NCBI RefSeq assembly: GCF_003994475.1
Contig: NZ_RZNY01000012.1
Location: forward strand, 103,254-167,253
Direction: 5' to 3'
DNA length: 64,000 nucleotides
Source of the DNA: Paenibacillus anaericanus
GTDB lineage: Bacteria > Bacillota > Bacilli > Paenibacillales > Paenibacillaceae
Shown: piece after piece, positions 45,059 to 54,363 of the stretch
How the letters are laid out: the number at the start of each line of letters is the position of its first letter
Position numbering within the stretch: the first letter of the stretch is position 1
The notes under the pieces: model-generated
Seen by the model: only the letters and a program-made list of their open reading frames with translations
Databases searched by the model: none
What the model was told of the DNA's origin: nothing
Position numbers and translations under genes: made by a program

Positions 45059-45086
45059 AACGGGGGCGTCTTCTTTCATTCTTAGC

Positions 45087-46049
45087 TTACTTAAACCAGC
45101 CGCGCTTCTTGAACCATAGAATCATCCAAGCTCCTAATAATGCCATTATTAGGAGCACCGTTGCATAACCGTAACGCCAACCAAGCTCTGGCATATTCTG
45201 AAAATTCATACCGTAGATACCCGCAATTAAAGTAAGGGGCATAAATACCGTGGTAATTACAGTTAACGTCTTCATGATACCATTCATGCGATTAGAGTTG
45301 AGCGATATGTAAGAATCTCGCAGATCAGCAGTCATTTCTCGATCGCTCTCGATCATCTCAGACAGTTTAAGCAAATGATCGTAAATATCAGCGAAATAAG
45401 CACGATGTTCCTTCTCCCCCTGAATATGTTGGGAATTGAGAATCCGATACATCATATCCCGCATCGGTACGATGGTTCTTCGTAATTTGAGCAACCTTCC
45501 CCGCAAATCAAACACTTGATTCATCAGCACTTCAACCGACTCAGAAGCCCCTTTTTTCTCCAAGTCATCCAGCTCGTCCTCAATCGAATATACACTAGGG
45601 AAATACTGATCAACTAATTTGTCGATCACCATATAGGCCGCAGCAAACGGGTCACGCGCCCAGTTCTTTCGGTCATGGGACCGTTTCTCCATGGCCTCCC
45701 AGACCTCATCAATTTCTGTTAAAGAATGATGGTGAAAAGATACCAAGTATGTACTACCGATAAATAGATTGACCTCTACCGTTGCTAGCTTATCTGGATC
45801 TAAAGCATGTAGCACCAAAAACTGATATTCTTCGTAATAGTCCACTTTAGGTCTCTGCAATACCATGAGGCAATCCTCGATTGCGAGTGGATGGAATTGG
45901 AAAAAAGTGCTAAGTTGTTCAGATTCCTCTGGTGTTGGTTCATTGAAGTCAATCCAACTCCATTTGTATTTAGCTGAATTTTTTATTTGCTCAAGTGCAA
46001 TGTCTGACTCTACTTTATGATCATGCGTAACCCCTAATATCCGAATCAA
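45087..46049 (-). CDS. CorA-family magnesium/cobalt transporter
   Basis: This 320-residue protein has a large cytoplasmic acidic domain with long helices and two C-terminal transmembrane segments. The diagnostic YGMNF motif ends the first one (about residue 276), and a basic tail (KKRGWFK) follows the second. It forms a pentameric divalent-cation channel, normally for magnesium. Length is normal for CorA. It is probably monocistronic. Confidence 0.9.
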   Translation of the reverse strand: MIRILGVTHDHKVESDIALEQIKNSAKYKWSWIDFNEPTPEESEQLSTFFQFHPLAIEDCLMVLQRPKVDYYEEYQFLVLHALDPDKLATVEVNLFIGSTYLVSFHHHSLTEIDEVWEAMEKRSHDRKNWARDPFAAAYMVIDKLVDQYFPSVYSIEDELDDLEKKGASESVEVLMNQVFDLRGRLLKLRRTIVPMRDMMYRILNSQHIQGEKEHRAYFADIYDHLLKLSEMIESDREMTADLRDSYISLNSNRMNGIMKTLTVITTVFMPLTLIAGIYGMNFQNMPELGWRYGYATVLLIMALLGAWMILWFKKRGWFK

Positions 46050-46143
46050 TTTCGCGCCCCCTGTATTCCAGCAAACATTATATCTATCTAGATTGAGCCA
46101 ATGATACTTGTCATCCTCATTACCCCATTTTATCTAGACACAC

Positions 46144-46173
46144 CAAAAAAAGCCAATCCTCATTGAATTGGCC
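46144..46173 (-). terminator. Terminator of the DUF47-Pit operon
   Basis: On the minus strand GCCAAT pairs with ATTGGC and is followed by seven or eight T. It lies about 13 nt after the stop of the Pit gene. Confidence 0.6.
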
Positions 46174-46185
46174 TTCTTACTTCTG

Positions 46186-47175
46186 CTAGAACAATAGTTT
46201 GTAGATGATTCCGGCAAGTATGAACACAATCGGAATTGTTATCACCCATGCGATCACAATTCTGCCGGCGAGAGACCATTTTACAGCCGAGAAACGCTTC
46301 GCTGAACCTACACCTAGTATAGAAGAAGTAATTGCATGTGTTGTACTTACTGGTAATTGAATCAGTGTTGCGCCAAAAATAACCGATGCCGCAGAAATAT
46401 CTGCCGCAAATCCATTAATTGGTTCGATCTTAAATATCTTTGTTCCCATGGTCTTAATAATCTTCCAACCACCGATAGAAGTACCTAGCGCCATAGCAGT
46501 TGCAGCCGATATTTTAACCCAAAGAGGAACATCCATATTATCCTGATACTTCGCAGTTACCAAAGCAAAGGTAATAATCCCCATCGCTTTCTGTGCGTCG
46601 TTCGTTCCGTGCGTAAATGATTGCAATGCTGCCGTCATAATCTGCATGGTACGAAAACCTTTATTTACGGAATGCGGGCTACGCTTAGCAAAAATCCACT
46701 TCAATATCATCATAACAATATATCCGATGGCAAAAGCAAGCAGCGGAGAAAGGAGTAATCCTTGTATAATTGTTGTAAATCCACTCCAGTTCAACTTGTC
46801 AGGACCAGCTCCAACATACACTGCCCCAGCCAAAGCTCCTATCAAAGCGTGCGATGAGGAAGATGGAATCCCAAACCACCACGTGGCAAGATTCCAGATA
46901 ATTGCCGCGATTAGCGTCGCAATCAGAACCTGCAGCCCGTTGTCCAGATTGGCAGGGTTCGCAACACTGCCCCCGATCGTCTTCGCAACACCAGTAAACA
47001 TCATTGCACCAAGAAAGTTCATTACTGCCGCCATCATTATTGCTGTACGGGGTTTCAATGCCCGTGTTGAAACAGCCGTTGCGATTGCGTTAGCCGTATC
47101 ATGAAATCCATTAATAAAATCAAAAGCGAGCGCCAGCACGATAACAATTAATATAATTAGTATACTCGTGTCCAT
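46186..47175 (-). CDS. PiT-family inorganic phosphate transporter
   Basis: A 329-residue membrane protein with about ten helices. It has the two PiT signature repeats, FDFINGFHDTANAIATAVSTRALKP near the N-terminus and ISAASVIFGATLIQLPVSTTHAITSSILGVG near the C-terminus. SFTHGTNDAQKAMG lies in the centre. It imports phosphate (as metal-phosphate) with protons or sodium. It follows a DUF47 gene by 88 nt, the standard Bacillales arrangement, in which the DUF47 protein modulates the transporter. Confidence 0.92.
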   Translation of the reverse strand: MDTSILIILIVIVLALAFDFINGFHDTANAIATAVSTRALKPRTAIMMAAVMNFLGAMMFTGVAKTIGGSVANPANLDNGLQVLIATLIAAIIWNLATWWFGIPSSSSHALIGALAGAVYVGAGPDKLNWSGFTTIIQGLLLSPLLAFAIGYIVMMILKWIFAKRSPHSVNKGFRTMQIMTAALQSFTHGTNDAQKAMGIITFALVTAKYQDNMDVPLWVKISAATAMALGTSIGGWKIIKTMGTKIFKIEPINGFAADISAASVIFGATLIQLPVSTTHAITSSILGVGSAKRFSAVKWSLAGRIVIAWVITIPIVFILAGIIYKLLF

Positions 47176-47263
47176 ATCTATTTTTGCACAGATGAATTTC
47201 TCTCTCTATATTTTATCCGCGCAATTCCAACCTCCCGAATATCGATTGTAACCGAAGTTATTA

Positions 47264-47878
47264 TTAAGAATTGCGCATGATAATGGATTCCAACATATTC
47301 GCAACATGCTCACATGCATCCGTTGTCATCTCAAGACGCTCATAAATTTCTTTTTTCTTAATTAATTCAATAGGATCTGTTACTTTTGCAAACAATTCCT
47401 TAATACAAATGCGTAGCAACTCATCTCCTTGATTCTCTAGATCATTGAGGCGAATCGTATGCTCACGGATAGCAAGTAGCTTCTTCTGAGACAGCAAATG
47501 AATTGCCTTTTGAATTTCATACGCAGAGATGCGCAAAATTTCAGCAAATTTAATAATATGCTCATCCGGTTCATTAAGGTGATACATAAAGAAACGGGAT
47601 GTAGTTGCCTCCAGGCCATCAATCACATCATCTAACGTCGTAGTCAGATTCATGATGTCATCTCGTTCGATTGGCGTAATAAACGTTTTGTTTAGTTCGA
47701 CGATAATCGTATGAGTATGCTCATCACAAGCAGACTCAAATTCTTTCATCTTCTTGGCAAACTCTTCCACGTTTTTAAACTCTAATACCTGCTGGGCAAA
47801 ATAATCTGCTGAATGCACGATTGTATCAGCCATGTTCTCCAACGTTTGAAAAAAGATATCCTTCTTTTTCACTCGCAT
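47264..47878 (-). CDS. DUF47/PhoU-like regulator of phosphate transport
   Basis: A 204-residue all-helical cytoplasmic protein of the DUF47 family (TIGR00153 type). It has the repeated metal-cluster-type segments FESACDEHTHTIIVELNKTFITPIERDDIMNLTTTLDDVIDGLEATTSRF and, later, IKKKEIYERLEMTTDACEHVANMLESIIM. TAGGAGATTTCAA precedes the ATG. It is co-transcribed with the PiT transporter. Confidence 0.88.
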   Translation of the reverse strand: MRVKKKDIFFQTLENMADTIVHSADYFAQQVLEFKNVEEFAKKMKEFESACDEHTHTIIVELNKTFITPIERDDIMNLTTTLDDVIDGLEATTSRFFMYHLNEPDEHIIKFAEILRISAYEIQKAIHLLSQKKLLAIREHTIRLNDLENQGDELLRICIKELFAKVTDPIELIKKKEIYERLEMTTDACEHVANMLESIIMRNS

Positions 47879-48073
47879 TTGAAATCTCCTATTCCTATAG
47901 TATGTTTGTTTATTTACACTACGTTAACATAACCTTGATTATCTTAACACAACTCCATATCTCTAGGGAATCCTGTCGCAAACATGTCACGTTAGTCTAC
48001 CTATATATCCCAATAATCGGAGCAATTAACCGTATAAATAAATAATATATCCCATATATTCCTTGTATTTCAT

Positions 48074-49132
48074 TTACTGAACTTCGATATGACTGCTAAA
48101 ATCCGGACTATTCGGTACAATGTTGAAAAATGTCGTTCCAGGATAGAAGGGAACTTCTATATTATCTTTTACAAAACGAATAACATCATTCGACTTACGG
48201 ATCCAACTTCCCTCAATAACTTTGCCATGTTGGAACAATAGTGCCTCTCCACCCAGTTCAAGATCGACACTAAGCCTTCCTACATCATCAAGAACCTTAT
48301 GATCTGCTCCCATAACAACCACATTCGTTGTCGTTATCCCCTCACCTGTATCCAGATCCTTATGTAGTTCACCATTTACGAATCGATTGTACAGCTTAGT
48401 CTCGGGATCGTATTCGTAGGCAACTCGGTAATTCTCTAAGAGGAATTTGATCTCTACCTTATTTGCAGGATTTCCTTGCCCAGGATCATCTTCTTCGCGG
48501 AATGTATAACTAGGAACCTCAGTATCTTCAACTGCATAATTCCGCTTAGCGGCGCCTTCCATCAGTTTCTCCAAATTAGAGTATAAATTATGCGGGGCCT
48601 TACGGGTCTTGTCACGCCAGAAATAAGCGCCCGCATTCGAAATTTCATCTAGATCATCTTTATGCTGTCTTTGCAGAATTGCATATGCATCATTACTCGC
48701 ACCAGCATGAACAAGGACTCCGTGATAACTCTCACCTAAATCGATCATATAAGGCCGAATACTGCGTATAGGTCCAATCCGTGTGACTTCCTCTTTCCCC
48801 TGGTAGATAGCGATTAATCGGGTGACTCCACCTTCCGCCAATACTTCATATACGATATCCGCTCCACCAAGACCCGATTGTGGGCGGGCAGCTGGTGCAT
48901 TATTAATCATGACTGCTATTGGACGACGAACTACCGGTTCCTCTAGCGGAAGTCCGGTCAGTGGGGCTATGTAGGCTGGCTTTGCTGGGGTTGGTATCAG
49001 CTCCTCTTGTATATCCTCCGTTGCAAGTGGAGTCGAAGTATCAGGTACCTCTTCCTTCGGCGATCCGCATGCGGGAATGACGAGGAGACAAAGAAACAGG
49101 ATCAGGGGAACAGCATGTTTAGTAAAATTCAA
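48074..49132 (-). CDS. yerB: YerB-like lipoprotein (DUF3048)
   Basis: A 352-residue lipoprotein, start taken as TTG at 49132 because GGAGGA lies nine bases upstream and the signal peptide NFTKHAVPLILFLCLLVIPAC begins right there. Then come the DUF3048 N-terminal domain (YIAPLTGLPLEEPVVRRPIAVMINNAPAARPQSGL, ADIVYEVLAEGGVTRL, GPIRSIRPYMIDLGESY) and the C-terminal domain (NVVVMGADHKVLDD ... FYPGTTFFNIVPN). The biochemical role of YerB is not known. B. subtilis yerB lies next to yerC; here they are about 4 kb apart. Confidence 0.85.
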   Translation of the reverse strand: MNFTKHAVPLILFLCLLVIPACGSPKEEVPDTSTPLATEDIQEELIPTPAKPAYIAPLTGLPLEEPVVRRPIAVMINNAPAARPQSGLGGADIVYEVLAEGGVTRLIAIYQGKEEVTRIGPIRSIRPYMIDLGESYHGVLVHAGASNDAYAILQRQHKDDLDEISNAGAYFWRDKTRKAPHNLYSNLEKLMEGAAKRNYAVEDTEVPSYTFREEDDPGQGNPANKVEIKFLLENYRVAYEYDPETKLYNRFVNGELHKDLDTGEGITTTNVVVMGADHKVLDDVGRLSVDLELGGEALLFQHGKVIEGSWIRKSNDVIRFVKDNIEVPFYPGTTFFNIVPNSPDFSSHIEVQ

Positions 49133-49250
49133 TATTATAATTCCTCCATAATTCCATATTTTTCTTTCAGTATACGACAAAAAACACCCTTTCGGAAAGA
49201 CAAGGATGTTGTGGAGTTTACATTATCATTACAAAACTCATGATATCTAA

Positions 49251-50051
49251 TCAGATATCATTATCTCTTCCGCCGAATATCCAACAATTCAAGCTTAGGC
49301 TACCATACTGGTAGTCTTGGAATAGCTTACGGGCAGTGCGGTCAGTATCCCCCGCCCCCATAGCATATAGGAGTGGAACCAAATGCTCATTAGCATAAGC
49401 AGGCACAGCTTCACGAATGTGAGGGGCTCTCTTCTCGTATTGCATTAGAGAGCGCAAATCCCAGTTCACCAGTTGCTCTCCAATCCAATCATCGAATTCT
49501 ACAGCCCAAGTCGCTGGACGTGCGTTCACCTCACCGAGTAGACGTAAGTTATGAACCAAACCGCCGCTCCCTATGACCAACACATTTTGTTCTCTAAGCC
49601 CGGACAACATCTTCCCTATCGCATATTGTTCTTCGGGCGAACGTTTGGAATCTACAGATAGCGACACCACCGGTACGTCCCCGTCTGGATACATAGCTCT
49701 AAGTACAACCCAAGCCCCATGATCAAGCCCTCTTCCTGAGGACATAGCATAAGGTAAATTGTTACTCTTAAAGATAGAGCTAATCTCTTTACTTAATTCG
49801 GGGTCACCTTGGACAGGATAGTTAATATCGTACATTTCATCAGGAAATCCGTAGAAATCATGTAGTGTCTCATGACTAGCATCCTCTGTGACATATTGTA
49901 CTGGAGAATCCCAATGTGCTGAGAAAATCACAACTGCGCGCGGTTTCCTCAGGATCTCTTGTCCCAATTGTCCTAGAAATGTAGTGTACGTATTGTTTTC
50001 GATAGCCAGGGTCGGAGATCCATGTGCAATAAAAAGTGCAGGCTGAGTCAT
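49251..50051 (-). CDS. LigB/DODA-type extradiol dioxygenase family protein
   Basis: A 266-residue enzyme of the 4,5-DOPA dioxygenase/YgiD family. It has the metal-binding FIAHGSPTLAI at the start, VIFSAHWDSP, GLDHGAWV and IGSGGLVHNL, all with conserved histidines. The fold binds a single iron or zinc and opens catechol-type rings; the physiological substrate in Bacilli is unknown. I begin at the ATG at 50051, after GGGAGGTTTGCTCAG. An upstream in-frame extension overlaps the hydrolase gene and is not family-like. It is 110 nt after the hydrolase gene. Confidence 0.85.
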   Translation of the reverse strand: MTQPALFIAHGSPTLAIENNTYTTFLGQLGQEILRKPRAVVIFSAHWDSPVQYVTEDASHETLHDFYGFPDEMYDINYPVQGDPELSKEISSIFKSNNLPYAMSSGRGLDHGAWVVLRAMYPDGDVPVVSLSVDSKRSPEEQYAIGKMLSGLREQNVLVIGSGGLVHNLRLLGEVNARPATWAVEFDDWIGEQLVNWDLRSLMQYEKRAPHIREAVPAYANEHLVPLLYAMGAGDTDRTARKLFQDYQYGSLSLNCWIFGGRDNDI

Positions 50052-50161
50052 CTGAGCAAACCTCCCTAAGCCAAATTGGTTATACTCCCATTGTATCCCG
50101 ATAGGAAGCGATTTACCAGATGTAGCATACGGAAGATCTGCGTTATGATCATGATTTTTTG

Positions 50162-50992
50162 TCAGATCATCCAATTCTGCCAATCACTCTGGATGGATTC
50201 TAGACCCCCTAGCCAATTCTTCGTCTTCTGCAATAATTGTTTCTGGTGTTCGCCATTCGAGTACGTATGATTTCCTTGAAAGATAATCTCCTTATCACAA
50301 CGGCCCTCTGAACGAGTCCAGAATACTTTTTGGTACAAGAAGCCGTAATCTACAGGAATATCGTCATCGGAAGAACCATGAACGACCAGTACGTCTCCGG
50401 TAAATTTTATCGCCTCTTGAAATGGTTGATAAGTACCTAACGAATCGAAGAAAGTAGGGGTGAAACTATATCCAAGATAGTCAGCGCTACCATGTTTAAC
50501 AGATGCGTCATACACTTTGCGGCCGGTTATTTTAACAATATCATTAAATGGATAACCAACAGCGGACCATAGAACCAAATTTTTCACGCGTCGGTCTCGT
50601 ACTGCCGTCAGAATTGCAATCGCTCCTCCGAGACTATGACCGATTAAAGTTACACGGGTTGGGTCAATATCGCCGACACTAAGACCATAATCCAGAACAG
50701 CCCGAGTCTGAGCGATCAAGGAATCTATGCCTTCTCTTCCGTAATCACCACTGCTCTCGCCGCAGCCTATATAATCAAATCTAACAACCAGGAATCCGTC
50801 GGTAGCAAGCTCACGCGCTGTCTTCAAGAAGAGTCGATCCACACCTAACCGATTGCCTACAAAGCCATGACATATAACTACAAGCGGAACACGTTCCTTG
50901 CATCGTCCTTCCTGCTTAACATTTTGCGATGGATAATGGATACTTGCTACAATTTCCTCATTCCCATGATGAATAACAATTTGACGTTCCAT
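50162..50992 (-). CDS. Alpha/beta hydrolase
   Basis: A 276-residue serine hydrolase. The oxyanion-loop HGFVGNR, the nucleophile elbow GHSLGG, the acid in VVHGSSDDDIP and the histidine in QGNHTYSN are all present. It looks like a dienelactone-hydrolase/feruloyl-esterase-type cytoplasmic hydrolase with an ester or peptide substrate. I start at the ATG at 50992 (GGGGGAGGCAAATGGG upstream) rather than an ATG 12 codons earlier. It may be co-transcribed with the LigB-type dioxygenase. Confidence 0.85.
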   Translation of the reverse strand: MERQIVIHHGNEEIVASIHYPSQNVKQEGRCKERVPLVVICHGFVGNRLGVDRLFLKTARELATDGFLVVRFDYIGCGESSGDYGREGIDSLIAQTRAVLDYGLSVGDIDPTRVTLIGHSLGGAIAILTAVRDRRVKNLVLWSAVGYPFNDIVKITGRKVYDASVKHGSADYLGYSFTPTFFDSLGTYQPFQEAIKFTGDVLVVHGSSDDDIPVDYGFLYQKVFWTRSEGRCDKEIIFQGNHTYSNGEHQKQLLQKTKNWLGGLESIQSDWQNWMI

Positions 50993-51135
50993 CCCATTTG
51001 CCTCCCCCACTCCCGCGATGCAGGACACTATATAATATTAATCCGATAAGTTTAATGTGAATTATAAAACTTATCTTAACATCGCAGTAGGGGAAGTGTC
51101 AATCAGTTCATGTTAGGTACGCCAATGCATTCATA

Positions 51136-51351
51136 TTAATCATATGACTCAAGAAAATACGACTGTGTCGTTTCTCTTCCTTCCCATTGTTTCATAAATT
51201 GTGAATTACTCCATTGCACTGTGCCCGAGGGATGCCCTACTTCATCTTCAAACTCCAAAGAATCTTCCTCTGATACAACTTCCTCCAGACTGCCTCTAGA
51301 ATGACTATTCAGCAAATAGCGCCGGGTGAGTTCCGATTCATTGTTCATCAC
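51136..51351 (-). CDS. Small acidic hypothetical protein
   Basis: A 71-codon frame gives an acidic peptide, MMNNESELTRRYLLNSHSRG then EEVVSEEDSLEFEDEVG, with no membrane segment. GTGGAGG lies upstream at 12 nt from the ATG, or 9 nt from an in-frame GTG at 51354. Composition and ribosome site make it a plausible real gene, perhaps a small conserved Paenibacillus protein. I know no function. Confidence 0.5.
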   Translation of the reverse strand: MMNNESELTRRYLLNSHSRGSLEEVVSEEDSLEFEDEVGHPSGTVQWSNSQFMKQWEGRETTQSYFLESYD

Positions 51352-51563
51352 GATGTTTAGCCTCCACTTATCAGGTTATAAATACCTTATTTAGTCTTAG
51401 AGATATCGGCTCATTTTATTCTCCGGGTTATTACGTATAGAGGGAACTCTTGCGAAGTTGTCGAAGCATGAAGTATACTACTTCAGAAAATCTGTAATCC
51501 ATCTTCACTTATAGGGGTTTTAGATCAGAACATCACCAATCAGTCCAGAAGGGGAGAAAGTTC

Positions 51564-52256
51564 TTGAACATACATGAAATGAAGGACGAATCAAAGAAAT
51601 TAACACAACAAATGAATCCAGCTAACAAGAAATATTTTAACGAGGTGGTAAGGTATATTAGTTCCGACTCCACTACATTAACGGAAACCAAAAGCGCAGA
51701 AATTTTACGGGGATTAGCCAAACAAATCGTCAATAATCAGCAGAAGGGTATTTCAGCCCAAGATGTCTTCGGAAACGACGCTTCTGTTTATAGTAGTCAG
51801 CTTGTCGAGGACGTGTTAATGCGGAAGCCACGCACTCTGAAGGATAAGATTAAATACTACACCATGATTCCATGGGTGGCGCTAACTTGGGTATTCTTTA
51901 TTTATATGATTACAGGATTTATGGGTAAATGGTTTGGAGGAGAGCTCGAGTATACGCAGATTAATACGTCCTTTCTTTTACTTGTTGCTGTAATATCGAT
52001 CATTTTAATCGAAGCCGTTACACGTTTCCTTGGATCAGTGCCGGCAGAGGATGAGAAAGAGAAGAACTTATCTGCTAGGAAATTTGATCTTAAAGCCTTA
52101 GGAATATATATTGGTGCGGCAGTTCTTCTAGTTGCAGTTGGCCTTATGCTTGATCAAGTCATGCCATCCTTCACTGTGTCCCCTTGGGATAGCCTCATCG
52201 TATTTATCATAGGAGTTCTCGGGCATATTCTCATCTTTGCTCGCCGAGGCAAATAG
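51564..52256 (+). CDS. DUF1129 family membrane protein
   Basis: A 230-residue protein. The N-terminal 95 residues are helical and soluble (LTQQMNPANKKYFNEVVRYI...LRGLAKQIVNNQQKGISAQDVFG), followed by four transmembrane segments. This layout and opening match DUF1129 proteins of Bacilli. The start is TTG at 51564, with AAGGGGAGA nine bases upstream. The function is unknown. A strong terminator follows. Confidence 0.72.
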   Translation: MNIHEMKDESKKLTQQMNPANKKYFNEVVRYISSDSTTLTETKSAEILRGLAKQIVNNQQKGISAQDVFGNDASVYSSQLVEDVLMRKPRTLKDKIKYYTMIPWVALTWVFFIYMITGFMGKWFGGELEYTQINTSFLLLVAVISIILIEAVTRFLGSVPAEDEKEKNLSARKFDLKALGIYIGAAVLLVAVGLMLDQVMPSFTVSPWDSLIVFIIGVLGHILIFARRGK

Positions 52257-52257
52257 C

Positions 52258-52299
52258 AAAAAGCCTATACGACGTTAACATGTCGTATGGGCTTTTTTT
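52258..52299. terminator. Bidirectional terminator
   Basis: AAGCCTATACGAC (52261-52273) pairs with GTCGTATGGGCTT (52282-52294) with one G-T pair. It is flanked by AAAAA and TTTTTTT. It serves the DUF1129 gene and the convergent esterase gene. Confidence 0.85.
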
Positions 52300-52303
52300 G
52301 TGC

Positions 52304-53713
52304 TTATTCGGTTTCTATTCCGAACTTCACTTTAGAATAATCTATCGGAGTTGGTGCTTTCACCTTATCAACTACAATAACCCCGTCGTATTGCTGATTT
52401 GGAATAAATCTCATTACATTAGGCCGAACCTCTTCCGCCGTTAAACCGTCTTCAGAAGCGTAGATATGCCTGAATATCCAAGCATTTTCATCATTCTTCA
52501 CCTTTTGCTGGGTAAAATCAATGAAGGTATTGGTATATCCGCTCTGCATAACCAACTGTTCAAGACTCCCCTTCGTCGCTGGCTGAATAGTAAATGGTTT
52601 GTACGAAGAAATCGTGACAGACTCACCTTGGTTCATGTATAACCCGATCACATACATTTTGTCCTGCAGCTTCTGATGGAGCAACTGCCCCATACTTGTA
52701 AAACTATATATCCAGTTGCCATCTTCCTTAACCCGAATGCCCGAGGTAATCTTGGCGAGATGATCGTTATGTGCCCACAGAATGACTTTTTTCCCCGGAT
52801 ATAGTGTCTTCATCACCCAGTCTAGATTATCCGCCATCAGTTGGTCGCGTGAGGAGTATGCATTCGTCACGTCATTAAGTCCGCTTTTCAAAAAATCAAC
52901 ATGATCACTTAAAGATTTCAGGTAGATATCACAGATAAGTGGTTGATCAGGATAAATGGCTGCCAACTTTTCTGTTAGCTCTGCTCTATGCTCCTCAATA
53001 AACTTGATCACTTCTTGATACTGAGGCTCATACGTATCGATCACCTTTTGCATTTCCGTTCTGTAAGCCGGATCCTTACTACCCATCCCATATTTGTTAA
53101 GAACTTCGTAAAAGTCGGTCATCGCTTGGAGTTCAAACTGCAAAAAGTTCTTCCCTTTATCAAGGTCAAGCTTAGCGATTCCTCCGGCAATAAATTGGGT
53201 CAAATAGGAACTTGTAAACTGCATATCATATCCCGCCAAGTAAAGTGGCTTATCACCTTTTCCTTGTTGCTTGATATAATCGAATAGCTCCAGTGTTTCT
53301 TCTGAATGCCAGATAGGAAAGATCGATGAGGTCATCATGGCCTCGGGGCTGAGAGAATCCCTATTCTCATAAACAGCCGCCGCATCTCCCATCCCCGATT
53401 CAAATGCAATAACATCAAAATCCAGCTCTTCATGTAAATATTTAATCAAGCGTGTCTTGATCTCACTGTATTCCGCTACACGATGGAAGTTCTCCCCTAG
53501 ACTCACAACGGTCTTATCTTTGAGCAACGGCTTGAGAAAACTTAGGTCCGAGAAATCGTCTGACTTCAATGACTTGATCTCGTGAGTATTATTCTTAAGC
53601 CAATTTGTCTGGCTCTGATCCACGGCAGCAAATGAATTAGCCGGAGCAAGTAATAACGAGAAACCTGCCACCACAGTCATCATAAACATACTTAATCGCT
53701 TATAGCTTTTCAT
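52304..53713 (-). CDS. Secreted erythromycin-esterase-family protein
   Basis: A 469-residue protein with a signal peptide (MKSYKRLSMFMMTVVAGFSLLLAPANSFA, cleavage after AFA). The erythromycin esterase family motifs follow: VVSLGENFHRVAEYSEIKTRLIKYL, FDVIAFESGMGDAA, GYDMQF and KVILWAHNDHLAK. EreA/EreB hydrolyse the macrolide lactone, but most chromosomal homologues have unknown substrates, and the secreted location is unlike cytoplasmic Ere enzymes. A resistance role should therefore not be assumed. It is monocistronic; its terminator is shared with the DUF1129 gene. Confidence 0.85.
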   Translation of the reverse strand: MKSYKRLSMFMMTVVAGFSLLLAPANSFAAVDQSQTNWLKNNTHEIKSLKSDDFSDLSFLKPLLKDKTVVSLGENFHRVAEYSEIKTRLIKYLHEELDFDVIAFESGMGDAAAVYENRDSLSPEAMMTSSIFPIWHSEETLELFDYIKQQGKGDKPLYLAGYDMQFTSSYLTQFIAGGIAKLDLDKGKNFLQFELQAMTDFYEVLNKYGMGSKDPAYRTEMQKVIDTYEPQYQEVIKFIEEHRAELTEKLAAIYPDQPLICDIYLKSLSDHVDFLKSGLNDVTNAYSSRDQLMADNLDWVMKTLYPGKKVILWAHNDHLAKITSGIRVKEDGNWIYSFTSMGQLLHQKLQDKMYVIGLYMNQGESVTISSYKPFTIQPATKGSLEQLVMQSGYTNTFIDFTQQKVKNDENAWIFRHIYASEDGLTAEEVRPNVMRFIPNQQYDGVIVVDKVKAPTPIDYSKVKFGIETE

Positions 53714-53745
53714 AATCGAATTAACTCCTTATTCTATTTTCCCTA

Positions 53746-54363
53746 TTAAACTAGGCTGTACATCGCGAATAGTGATATTAACAAATTAGACGAGGCATGA
53801 AATAACCAACCTGGAATGATGGAGCCTCCAGCCTTTTTCTGACTGATCCATCCCAAAACCCAGCCTATACCGCCAGTTAGTAAAACAACACCGATCATTC
53901 TCATTTCAAATCTACCGTTAATGGAAGACAGCATGATCGCATGTAATGAGCCAAATAAAATCGCTTGACTAAGATTAGCTATGGTAAAGCCAAATCTTGA
54001 GCAAAGCCGTTTGTTTATGAATCCACGAAATAATATTTCTTCTGAGAGTCCTGTTTGTAGGAAAGAGTAAATAATTGCAGGTATTATTGCTGAGGCACCT
54101 TGTGCAGCAAATTGAGAAGTTGCTAATTCAGGTGAGTTCGATAGTATAGGCAAAAGGAATATTATCATTAAACAACCTACGACAACAAAGCAGATATACA
54201 ACCATAAAAGCTCTACTTTGTTGCGTATAATAGGTCTTGTTAGTCCTAGCCAAACAAAGAAATTTTCTTGTTTCCTACTTGTAAACAACCAAAAGATAAA
54301 GGGTATAAATGAAAAGAGCAGCACTTGAATCACTGCACTAATCAATAATGAGACAGTATTCAT
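53746..54363 (-). CDS. CPBP-family intramembrane metalloprotease
   Basis: A 205-residue membrane protein with six or more helices. The ABI/CPBP motif 1, SEEILFRGFINKRL (EExxxR), and motif 2, LFGSLHAI with its histidine, are present. Such proteases act in CAAX-type processing or bacteriocin self-immunity. Its start overlaps the upstream ABC permease gene by 4 nt, so it is the last gene of the six-gene GntR/ABC operon, which hints at a role in envelope or antimicrobial-peptide defence. Confidence 0.85.
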   Translation of the reverse strand: MNTVSLLISAVIQVLLFSFIPFIFWLFTSRKQENFFVWLGLTRPIIRNKVELLWLYICFVVVGCLMIIFLLPILSNSPELATSQFAAQGASAIIPAIIYSFLQTGLSEEILFRGFINKRLCSRFGFTIANLSQAILFGSLHAIMLSSINGRFEMRMIGVVLLTGGIGWVLGWISQKKAGGSIIPGWLFHASSNLLISLFAMYSLV

